Positions 55,796-64,000 of a DNA stretch of 64,000 nt are shown here, in pieces. The stretch spans positions 9,409,313-9,473,312 of the forward strand of contig JALMQS010000075.1 of the NCBI GenBank assembly GCA_024734495.1, given 5' to 3'. Each line of letters starts with the position of its first letter. The first letter of the stretch is position 1. The position numbers were made by a program, and so were the translations under genes. A model generated the notes under the pieces. That model worked only from the letters and a program-made list of their open reading frames with translations. It was not told where the DNA came from and searched no databases. This DNA comes from Forficula auricularia (lineage: Eukaryota > Arthropoda > Insecta > Dermaptera > Forficulidae).

Positions 55796-56690
55796 TCAAG
55801 ATGTTTTGATTAAGGTGTATGGCCTTTTTAATTTCAGCTGACTCCAATAAATCCAATTTCCTACTTTTTGGAATAAAATGTAAAGGGAGGGGTTGGTCGA
55901 TGAAGGTGAATGGTTGTGGTCAAACAAATGATCTGCAAAAGCCGAGGTATAACTAAGAGGGGGGGCATTTGGGTTCAAACTATTCACCTGTAGATTGCGA
56001 AGAGATCTCATATGTTCAACGTGGCGTTGATTGAAAGATCTGCCCGTTTGCCCGATGTAAAATGATTGACAGTCATTACATTGCAATTTATATACACCGC
56101 TCATTGTTGTTGGTTTTATTATATCGATTTTATTGTTAACCAATATGGATGAAAGGTTGTTTCTGTTATAGAATGCGGGGGTGATATTAAGTTTGCGAAA
56201 CATATTAGCTATAGGGTAGCTGAGTGGAGAATGGAAATAAAGTTTTTAAAGTTTTTTCTTTTGTTGGGATGATGGAATATAAAAAGGGGGCTGTTATTTT
56301 ATAAATTACCTTTTTCTGAATATTGTCGATCAAGTGTCGGGGGTAATTGTTATTATCGCTTATTTTGTGGATGATAGCTAATTCATGGTTATAGTGTTCT
56401 AAGGTTAAAGGAATGTTTTCTAATCTATTGAACATTGAGTAGAAAACAGATAATTTAGTGTTGAGGGGGTGGTTAGAATCATAGGGAATTATAGTGTCTG
56501 TGAAAGTAGGTTTTCGGTAGATTTGATATTCAAAGTGGTTGTTGATTATGGAAATCCGAGAGATCTAAGAAAGGAATTGACTTATTGCCTATTTCTGTTG
56601 TAAATTGAATTTTGGGGTTGATTGAATTTAGTTTTTCATTAAATGCATTTAATTGTCTCACAGATCCGGACCAAACTACTAAAATGTTGT
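55796..56690 (-). pseudogene. Penelope-like RT (C-terminal part) and GIY-YIG endonuclease
   Basis: Minus-strand reading starts at the RT palm just after the catalytic motif: YHNILVVWSGSVRQLNAFNE (the first two residues altered from the usual YVDD). It continues through KIQFTTEIGNKSIPFLDL, FNRLENIPLTLEHYNHELA, and FRKLNITPAFYNRNN to the endonuclease: SGVYKLQC, then FYIGQTGRSFNQR, the GIY and YIG elements with the following Arg, and ADHLFDHNHS (His). It ends at 55796. Frameshifts occur near 56545 and 56205. RT N-terminal motifs are missing. In this family the GIY-YIG enzyme nicks the target for priming. Combination and order are diagnostic for Penelope-like elements. Confidence 0.9.
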
Positions 56691-56693
56691 GAT

Positions 56694-56775
56694 ATGTTAT
56701 GTAGACGATATTTTAGTAGTTTGGTCCGGATCTGTGAGACAATTAAATGCATTTAATGAAAAACTAAATTCAAAT
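56694..56775 (+). pseudogene. Penelope RT catalytic stub, opposite orientation
   Basis: In plus sense YVDDILVVWSGSVRQLNAFN then EKLNS, including the YVDD catalytic motif that the minus-strand copy lost at the junction. After about 25 codons it passes straight into the 3' tail (ATAACTGTCCATCATATTAA), so the endonuclease was deleted. Confidence 0.85.
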
Positions 56776-56852
56776 AAATTTAAATAACTGTCCATCATAT
56801 TAAGGTTAAAGTAAATTCTGTTCAAAATATCATGTTATCTTTGGTCAATGTT

Positions 56853-56890
56853 CTCCTGACGATGAGTTAAGAGCTCGAAATATATAGAGT
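56853..56890 (+). ncRNA. Hammerhead-like ribozyme core in the Penelope tail
   Basis: CTGACGA (fits CUGANGA) at 56856, a 5-bp stem GAGTT/AGCTC with loop AAG, then GAAA at 56877. There is one unpaired base before the stem. Two more copies: 55362-55386 (-) and 46460-46482 (+, stem weakened). Stems I and III are poor by eye, so cleavage is doubtful. Confidence 0.4.
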
Positions 56891-57664
56891 AAACTAAAAA
56901 AATCTTTGTATTTTAATTTTTCTCCTTGTGAAACACCACCAACTCCAACCTAATTTAAATTAAATTTTAAAATTGAAGAAAATAAAGTTCTAGTGGGGGG
57001 GGCGCTCTCTGGCCGTCCCCCCCCGCTTGATAATTCGACTGCGACACACTTCCGAGATCAAAGTAGATCTTATATACCGGCGACCGCCCCCCCCCCAAAT
57101 CAGAGGTCTGGATCCGCGCCTGATGTTGACTTTATTTCAAAAATAATGATCGATTCTCATTTAACAGTCGAGGAATAACCATTCTACATTCGATTTTTGA
57201 CGTTTCGGTTTTTATTGGTAGCCATTGGTGAAGACATGGAGGAATCGACTTAAAATCAAAAATACCAATCGATTCTTATCTAATACTTGAGGAATAACAA
57301 TTCTACATTAGATTTTTGACCCTTCGATTATTATTGGTAACCATTGCTGAAGACATGGAGGGATCGACTTAAAATCAAAAATACCAATCGATTCTTATCT
57401 AATACTAGAGGAATAACAATTCTACATTAGATTTTTGACCCTTCGATTATTATTGGTAACCATTGCTGAAGACATGGAGGAATCGACTTAAAATCAAAAA
57501 TAACGATCGATTCTTATCTAATACTAGAGGAATAACCTTATTGCATTCCATTTTTGATGTTTTGACTATTAATGGCAAGCTCTACTGAAAACGTGGAAGA
57601 ATCGACTTAAAATCAATAAGACTAAATTCTTTTATGATAAACAACTCAAGCTTGAGAATAAGAG

Positions 57665-58004
57665 AATTTTTTATAAATAGAGATTTTTAATACATTTTAA
57701 ATATTTGTTTCATCTTATTTGTTATGAGTGTATATTGCAGTTAAATAGAATCTCAAATTATATCTATTTAAGACTTTATAATAAAACAATTATATTTATT
57801 CTCTGTTACTAATAAAACATCAATAAAGCAGCCACGTGGGGTCCAGGGGGCGAAGCCCCCTGGCTAGCAAAAAGTGCCCGCCGAAGGCGGGCCTTGAAGC
57901 TAGTTTATAATAAATAAAACACTAAAAAGTACAATATATATTAATTATTAAATAAATATATACTATTCGTTAGAAGTTTTTTTTGGAGACGGGCGGTAGA
58001 TTTA
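57665..58004. other. Helitron 3' portion and AT-rich flank
   Basis: To 57903 it is the Helitron end described above; 57904-58004 is AT-rich with nothing recognised. Confidence 0.5.
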
Positions 58005-58014
58005 TTTCTTAGGA

Positions 58015-58122
58015 TTGAATGGAAGCCAGTCAAGGAAATAAATAAAAAGATTATTTTCAATAAAAGAGTATTTATTGGAAATGTTTTTTTGATTTATTTC
58101 CTGGACTGCCTTTCATTCAATC
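58015..58122. repeat. Short inverted pair, Penelope-tail-like (I3)
   Basis: ATTGAATGGAAGCCAGTCAA is mirrored by GGACTGCCTTTCATTCAAT, with GGAAATAAAT arms continuing inward. It resembles the outer ends of I1/I2 (GGAAGGCAGCC) but lacks the hammerhead-like part. Confidence 0.6.
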
Positions 58123-58439
58123 ATCAAATTAGAAAATATTTTCGGAATTCAATTAGGTACTTTTTCTTCTTCCTTAGCCCAATCTAAATGTATTTTACAA
58201 GTGATGATATGATCTGATATGATATTACATCGTTGTTTCTATAATTACTAATTTCAATCTCACCTACCCCACAATAGACCAGTCTGTGTCTAATGACTCC
58301 TATGGATTGATTTTTAGCTTGTCTTAAAAGGTACTTTTCCTATGAAGAATCTTTTGTAATACACTGATGCTCAATTGAATCTGATTTTTTCGTCTAACTA
58401 GAATTTTATTTCTATCTTATCTAAAATATTGTATATATT

Positions 58440-58510
58440 ATATAATAAGCTGACGTGTTTTGATGTGGCCATCCACTGGACTTTACCATACAAGCTGCCC
58501 CTCACTTATA
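58440..58510 (-). mobile_element. Family G end fragment
   Basis: Reverse of TGTATGGTAAAGTCCAGTGG with ATGGCCACATCAAAACACGT (compare 52143-52180). Nothing else of G is adjacent. Confidence 0.75.
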
Positions 58511-58576
58511 TTTAATATTCAATAAAATTATTTATAATATATAACAATATATAATTATTTAATATATAATAATAGA

Positions 58577-58650
58577 TTTTGAGAATCTATATAGGTGCTA
58601 TATATCGTAGCTACTATATAGTTTGACTACTATATAGTTTGCTACTAGGG
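58577..58650. mobile_element. MITE E3, left end missing
   Basis: GAATCTATATAGGTGCTATA, repeated ACTATATAG units and the terminal GCTACTAGGG. The opposite CCCTAGTAGC is absent. Confidence 0.6.
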
Positions 58651-60202
58651 GTATCTTTAGTCATCTATAAGCACCTCTTAAAATTTTTGTGCATATTTCT
58701 GGTTATTAGTGAGGTTGGACCCAGGAGGGGGTTACAACCCATTTGTTTTTGAGTTTGATATTTGGAAAATTTATTAGGAGCAAAAGAATGATTCAGATCG
58801 ATCATCATACGCCAGTGAAGTGTAATACCAAATAGTACTCAAAATGACATATGTTTAACATAATAAATACTTTATGCTTATTATTTGTAATCGTCAATGA
58901 TTTTTGTTTTTTAATTTTGCTCCTATTTGATATTATTACAATACAAGTTTTCTTAGAAAAATATTTAATCTCAATTTTTAAAAAATTTAATATAGGAAAA
59001 CATTAACAAGAATTCTCACGACTTACAACAATTTATATATTATTAAAAAATTATTTTTCATATTTAATACTATTTGCTGTTTTCCTTATCAAGATCAAAA
59101 AATTGTAAATTTTAAAAACTAAAAAAACGTCTAAAATAAAATAAAAAAATAAAAAGCTTTCTATTTCAAAATAATCTAAAAATCAAAATAAAATTTGTAC
59201 TATATTCATTTAAATAAGAATAAGTGCGCATTGATTTTAACGAAAAATTGAATTAAAATAAATATGTTCTTATTCTCTTTCTTATCGTTTCTCATGTGAG
59301 TATCAAAACTTTTTGGATACTGAAAAAAAGAATTTTCTTTTTGAAATACTTTAAAAGAAGATACCATTTTTTTTATTCTTTTAATTTCGTCTGGCTAATA
59401 TATACCAATTCAACTATTCAAAAGTTCTAAACTAGTTATACATTATATCCAAAACTCCCGCTAGGATATCTTAATAGAATGTGGATTTTTACGAGAACCC
59501 CTAGAATTTATGCAACCAAATTATCTTACTAGCCGTTCATCTGCCTACCCTATAGGATTTAATATTTGAAGAATGTTTTAAAGTAAACATCGACAATTAC
59601 CTATTTGAAAAATTAAATGAAGGTGAAATATTAATAATCCATCGTAATATGATTATATATTATTATTAATATGATACAATAATATTTACTATTAAAATAA
59701 TACATTTTTTGTATGGATACCAGAGATAAAATTTCTTTTGAAAAATATTGATCATTTACACAATGTTTGAAACAACCTCCTCTTTCATATTATTTATTTA
59801 TTTACTTAATTTCGAATTAAATATTTGTCAAAAAAATTCTCCTGAGGCTAAAACTTTGCATATTATAAATACAATTATTATATAAGGTGTCTTGTTAGGG
59901 TTCTATTCAAAAGTATACGGGACTCTTATTAGTATCATAGCCATGTCTGTTTATTTGTATGCCCGTCTGTTAGAACATTACAGCTCGTAAAAAAATAGGA
60001 TGCAAATCGAAATTCACAAGTATATGTGGTATATTAATCCCCCCCCCCTTGAAAAAAACATTAACATTTTAATCGAATGCTGTTTTTTGAACATTTTTGC
60101 AATTTAAAACATCTCAATCAATCTCACTCGTAACTTCAGTAGTATAATTAATTTTTGGTTTTCCTTTATCAAATCATTTAAATAATATTCATTACACTCT
60201 AC
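58651..60202. other. Long AT-rich stretch, nothing recognised
   Basis: No TIRs, motif-bearing ORFs or tandem arrays. A C run at 60040-60049. Confidence 0.4.
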
Positions 60203-60661
60203 TTAAGGTAGTTGTTTCGCGACAATACCAGCAAAAGTTAATGCTCAAGTATATAGAACAGTCAATAAGGATTCATAGTTCATAAGGCCAACACTTTTTG
60301 CTGTTTTTGTACCAAATCTAGCCAATCCCGTGCTCGTTTGAGAAATTTGGCAACATTGAAAGAGATTGAATATTTTTATACATGACATTAAAATGACAGA
60401 TAAAATGAATGATAAAATACATTTTAAAGGTCGATTTATTAATCAAAAAGTTCTAAATAAACGATTAAAAGCTGTTGCGGTAATGAATGAATGAAAAAAA
60501 CGAAAAAAAATGTGAACTAAGAGTGCTAATGTAGGTACCCGAATAATTGAAGTGGGCGAGTTGGCGAATAACCTAACCTGTTGTCACTGTCAGAAAGATA
60601 TTTTATTAAAAAATATTGTTGATGAAAGGCGATTAGGTTTGAATTCTATTTTTTCAATAAA

Positions 60662-60752
60662 ATGTCAAGATTAACTCATGTCAGTACTGGAAAGAAACAT
60701 ACATCTAAAGATGGTGTGAAATGTAGTGACGTAAATACCAAAATTGCACTAG
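60662..60752 (+). CDS. Putative first exon in element A3 (unknown protein)
   Basis: ATG at 60662 (AAAATGTC context) opens MSRLTHVSTGKKHTSKDGVK then CSDVNTKIALG, and the reading meets GCACTAG|GTAAGTTT at 60752/60753, a consensus donor. The exon is 91 bases, ending in phase 1. The peptide is basic with two Lys/His clusters. No known domain recognised. Being inside a TTAA element and absent from the shorter copies, it may be the start of that family's transposase, or a captured host exon. The continuation is not visible: family G has landed 70 bp downstream. Confidence 0.4.
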
Positions 60753-60823
60753 GTAAGTTTAATTTTTTTAATACAAAATTATTGATAGCAGTAAAATAAA
60801 TTATTATATATATATATATCAGT

Positions 60824-61498
60824 GGCACAACCACGAGGGGGGGGGATAATGGGGCTTAAATTGTTATTTAAGCTAAAATTAGATTTTCATGATAACAATT
60901 CCTCATGATTAGAAATATGCATGCAATTGGAGGTATACAAAATTTGGTTGAGTTTGATACAAGGACCAAGATTTTAATTCCCCCCCCCTCAAAAAAAAAA
61001 AAATTGTGTGGTTAGTTTTTGTATTTTTAGACTTCTAGGGGGTCCGCTGATTATGTGTATAAAATTTGGTTGAGTTTGCTAAAATGGCCTAGATTTCGCC
61101 CCCCCCCCCCCACCATTAATTTTGGCCCCAGAAAAAAATATTTTCATTATTATAGGTTTATTTTATTGTATATTTCATTTTTCTTGTTTTTTTTTTAGTT
61201 TGAAAGATTATAATTTTAAATTTTAACCCCCCCCCCCCTTAATTTTGGGTCGACATGCACCAAAATCTAACCAGCTCTTAATGACAATGGACCAAAACTA
61301 GGTGTGAAATTTGGTTTCGATATTCACACTAGTTTTTGAGCTAGCTCGTCCACAAAAATTTGGTAACGCACAGACTAACTAACAGACTAGCAGACATTTT
61401 GAGAAAACAATTATTATTTCGAAAAAAAGAAGAAAAAAACGCTTATTTCATGCACGATCACAATACTTGACCATACACCCTGTATGGTAAAGTAAAAA
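60824..61498 (-). mobile_element. Family G element, copy G3, inside A3
   Basis: Reverse orientation of G1: from CTTTACCATACAGGGTGTATG (right end near 61490) through CCAAATTTTTGTGGACGAGC, CACACCTAGTTTTGGTCC and three module copies separated by C runs (61100, 61230, 60985). The far end CAGTGGCACAACCACGAGGG (60822) is not present in G1 and might be a hAT terminus. Confidence 0.72.
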
Positions 61499-62164
61499 AT
61501 GATTAACTATACCCTTATCCAGAAAAAAAATTAAACTTATATACTTTAAAGAGTGAACTAATAATAATAAAAATAATAATATTTTCAAAAATTTCTATAA
61601 ATATAGTTTTGTTATTTTTTAACAAATGTAATCAACGCCTACGTTACATCTTATGAAAATTATAATTTTCAAAAATCTAGCGCACGCGCGCTTTCTGCTT
61701 TTTACTCCCTCTTTCGCTGGTTTAACAAATGCGCTGTTGCCAAAATGTTTTTAGTGAGAATTTTTTTATATGCATTTTTCATTATTTATTCCTTATTATC
61801 TCAGAAACTGTGTTGTAACTATGAATGAACTTGTCTTAAAATATGTATTGGTTATTGTTTAATGTTGGTTTAGTTTTTTATAAAAATTGTACCAAGGGTT
61901 TCTTAATTATAATTAAATATGTATGTAAACTTTCCGATATCCCGTATAGTGCAATGCTAAAGAGCCCGAAAAAATCGATTTTTGAAATTAAATATCTCCG
62001 GAACTGTATTGTTCATCAATTTCGTTTTGCCACCAATCGATGCACAAGTATTTGAATAATAATATATCTAAATTTCAGAAAAATCCTACGAAAACGCATT
62101 TGGCGGAACAACTACCTTAATTATGAAAAATATAAAATAAAGTTTCTATGCTATTCATTGTACG

Positions 62165-62260
62165 AAATTAAGGAAGGGGGTGTAAATTAGTAGTGTCGCG
62201 ATGATTTCAAATAAATGAAAACTGAAATTCGTGTGGTGTAACACACAATTTGATTTAAAT
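62165..62260. repeat. Repeat family J, copy 2
   Basis: AAATTAAGGAAGGGGGTG, TAAATTAGTAGTGTCGC and CGTGTGGTGTAACACAC match 50395-50490 in direct orientation. Confidence 0.75.
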
Positions 62261-62639
62261 TTAATTCATTTTAAAATCTCGATGTGGGAGAGTCCCAAAT
62301 TGGCCGTTTTATATCATTTTTGTGTCTGATTTAAATTAACATTATGAAAAATTCAAAAATTCCCTCTCTCATTATCAACGATAAAAAAGAACAAAAATCT
62401 AGTATCTTAAGTATTTTTGAAGTAATAAATTACAGAAATTTACAGAATTTTAAGTTCGGCTCGCACTTGGTCGGCTTTTTATAGGGTAGGCACGAAAAAA
62501 AAACAATATCGATCATTGAAAATCTCTAATTAAATATAATATCAAAAGTTGAATAATAATTGTTTTTCTGGATTTGGATTAAACTTGACTAATGAGGCCG
62601 GGAGTTGGAATTTGAATCTGTTTTGGAGTCGTTGACCTC

Positions 62640-62980
62640 TGTTTATAATCAATTGGCTGTAAATCTGTCTGCTTTTACTTTTTGTTGGTAAAGGGAAAGG
62701 GAAGTTGGTGGAAACATTTGCGATCGGGTTCGGTTCAGAGCCCTGGACCAGAAGAGTGACGGTATAACGGGGTGGCTGGACTTTGGGGCGCCGCCCCCGG
62801 GATTCCCCGCATCCCTTGGCCTATCAAGTTGCCGACAGGCGCCATCGCGACGCCGACGGCGCCATCCAGTCATAAAAGGCATTCGCTCCTACTGCCTGGC
62901 AGCAAGCAGCAACCCTTGAATCAGAATCAGTACAAGCGACCTGAGAACACGACAAGCGAATTAGCATTCAGCTAATCATC
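62640..62980. other. GC-rich island, candidate host exon or promoter
   Basis: Abruptly GC-rich (GGGGCGCCGCCCCCGGG, GGCGCCATCGCGACGCCGAC) with ORFs on both strands: plus 62760-62975 containing LPTGAIATPTAPSSHKRHS, minus 62649-62882 beginning MPFMTGWRRRRRDGACRQLD. Plus strand has CATAAAAGG (62872), TATA-like, and TCAGTAC (62927), initiator-like, about 50 bp apart. No consensus splice sites settle the strand. Its composition resembles the His-rich exon region, unlike any repeat here. Confidence 0.4.
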
Positions 62981-64000
62981 ATTTGCCAATACATTAGCTA
63001 TTGAGATCTCTGTTTTTGCAATTCGCAACAAAGATTTCCTGTGCCAAAAATAGAAGGAAATCCTTATTGATTGATTTTCTGGGGGGGGGGGTTCAAAAAA
63101 TAGATCTTTAGTTTGAAAACTTTCTATAAAGGAATAAACTCGAAGAAGATCCATTATGAATATATTCAAATTTAAAATGAAATATTAATTAAAAATCCAA
63201 AACATCCTTGGAGTAGACCTTTATTTGTTTGAAATCTGATATCTCATTCTTTGTTTTTAACTGCTGATCTATTTTTGATATATAGATTAATTAATAAAGT
63301 AAAGGGAGTGTAGTTTCACAGTGAATGAAATAAATCTCAAACAGGTCTATTCTCTAAGCAAAAACGTTAACTTTTAACATCCGAATTCAGCGTTAATTCA
63401 TTTTAACACCTCCTTGCCTAAAATTGCTATTCTGTAAGCAAACACCAAAGCGTTAATATTAGCCAAAAGTGCTAAAAATTAAAACCATGTGAGAGGCTGC
63501 AGTTAAAATTTTAACTCCTTATTTAATGAACAAGCATGGCGTCTTTAACCTAAAAACCCAAAAGTAAGGCTATGATTTTGACAGCTTTGAGTTGAAAGCA
63601 ATACATTTCAAATTCAATTGATCTGTGACAGAAACATTAATACCACAATGATAAATAAACTATTATTTTTATTTTATTTATTTTATTTATTTATGGTTTA
63701 TATAATATATATAAAAGTTTTTTATTATAGAAAATATATTTAAATATTTAAAAATATAGATAGAAAAAACAGAAATATCATTAGATGCGTCCAAAAAAAA
63801 TTGAATTGCTAACTAGACTAGCTATGTGGGTATTTTTGGTGATTTTTCTTTTTTTAGCTGTTCTTTTTTATTCAAAATAACTGAGATACTAGATTGAGAA
63901 TAACAAATCAAACTATAGCGCGCTATCGAGAGGTTAAAACTTGGTAAAAACTGGAATAAAACGTAGGAAACGCAGAAAACGTAGCTATCTTCATAATGAA
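62981..64000. other. AT-rich, nothing recognised
   Basis: 63300-63640 is a little less AT-rich and contains several GTTAA/TTAAC motifs (AGCGTTAATTCATTTTAACA), but no element or gene could be defined. A TTTA repeat at 63670-63695. Confidence 0.4.

Larger units (their letters stand above)
55220..56970. mobile_element. Penelope-like element P1, palindromic
   Basis: Inverted terminal segments (55285-55460 and 56780-56960) each contain TTCTCCTGACGATGAGTTAA and GCTCGAAATATATAGAG. The longer half is in minus sense and codes for the RT end and GIY-YIG domain. The shorter half is in plus sense and codes for only about 25 RT residues before jumping to the 3' tail. The halves meet near 56690-56705 at the RT active site. 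Confidence 0.85.
55119..57122. mobile_element. hAT element inside B4, carrying a Penelope element
   Basis: Ends CATGCGCAAATCCAG and inverse CAGGCGCGGATCCAG. Flanks ATGTTAAC (55111-55118) and ATGTTGAC (57123-57130) are an 8-bp duplication; other B copies have ATGTTGAC once at this place. C/G runs adjoin both ends. The hAT's own DNA is about 55119-55215 and 56985-57122. Confidence 0.88.
55012..57660. mobile_element. Foldback/tandem element family B, copy B4, split by a hAT
   Basis: Head at 55012 (CTGCAACGGATCGTTGC), interrupted after about 107 bp, resumes at 57123 with four roughly 120-bp units, and ends at AACTCAAGCTTGAG (57642-57655). Confidence 0.83.
54401..57903 (+). mobile_element. Helitron expanded by nested insertions
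   Basis: 5' A|TCTATATAATAAAAATG at 54401; 3' end with two hairpins, AGGGGGCGAAGCCCCCT and GCCCGCCGAAGGCGGGC, then TTGAAGCTAG|T at 57903. The Helitron's own DNA is about 54401-54805 and 57665-57903; the rest is later insertion. That the two ends belong to one element is inferred from the nesting order and lack of any other partner. Confidence 0.75.
60207..62116. mobile_element. TTAA-flanked element A3, longest copy, with exon and G insertion
   Basis: Ends GGTAGTTGTTTCGCG and inverse GGTAGTTGTTCCGCC, with TTAA at 60203-60206 and 62117-62120. The order is reversed relative to A1/A2. It contains DNA absent from A1 and A2 (60480-60820), including a short ATG exon with a splice donor, then family G copy 60824-61498. 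This copy may be the nearest in the window to an autonomous parent. Confidence 0.85.

Noticed and set aside
56993..57178. Small ORF MGGALSGRPPPLDN...
   Set aside because: Crosses the hAT end and target duplication into B4, so it is a junction artefact.

Overview
This is AT-rich eukaryotic nuclear DNA, most likely from an insect or another arthropod. The evidence is the mix of mariner (DD34D) and Tc1 (DD34E) transposons, Helitrons with arthropod-style ends, hAT-type elements, Penelope-like and I/jockey/RTE-type retroelement remnants, a tRNA-derived SINE, and a spliceosomal intron inside a transposase. No bacterial-style operons, rRNA or functional tRNA genes were seen. The species cannot be named from the sequence.

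Host coding content is very thin. The one convincing host coding exon is a His/Pro-rich exon ending in a consensus splice donor at 3312/3313 (+). A GC-rich island at 62640-62980 and smaller ones (42050-42260, 12340-12460) are candidate exons, promoters or conserved non-coding elements, without proof. The window is probably intron or intergenic DNA around that gene.

Most of what can be interpreted is mobile DNA at all stages of decay, much of it nested. Region by region: 1-8.9 kb has non-LTR relics, the foldback element F1, the host exon, a hAT inserted in an RNase H pseudogene, nested MITEs and foldback element C1. 8.9-12.0 kb is a hAT with clean 8-bp target duplications that swallowed a foldback element (B1) with about 120-bp tandem repeats. 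13.4-16 kb has two mariner pseudogenes, one with a mirrored 3' end. 21-25.4 kb has a Helitron end, a Tc1 fragment carrying a SINE, and a hAT carrying F2. 26.8-36.1 kb has a mariner deletion derivative, two hATs, an RTE fragment, MITEs, a miniature LTR element (TRIM) and C2. 36.4-40.4 kb is a palindromic nest holding a TTAA-flanked element, a full-length Tc1 and B3. 40.4-54.4 kb has Penelope-like tails, Helitrons, family G and C3. 54.4-57.9 kb is a four-level nest: Helitron, B, hAT, Penelope. 58-64 kb has remnants, TTAA element A3 with a spliced-looking exon, and the GC island.

The repeats are internally cross-checking: paralogous copies in this window serve as empty sites for several insertions, so boundaries and target duplications could be read directly. 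I did not find a clearly new molecular system. The best leads are the recombinant or foldback architectures (mirrored mariner, palindromic Penelope), hammerhead-like cores in the Penelope tails, a roughly 110-bp module shared by unrelated transposon families, the small intron in the Tc1 transposase, and the spliced exon in the TTAA family. All family names come from motifs and termini; no database search was possible.
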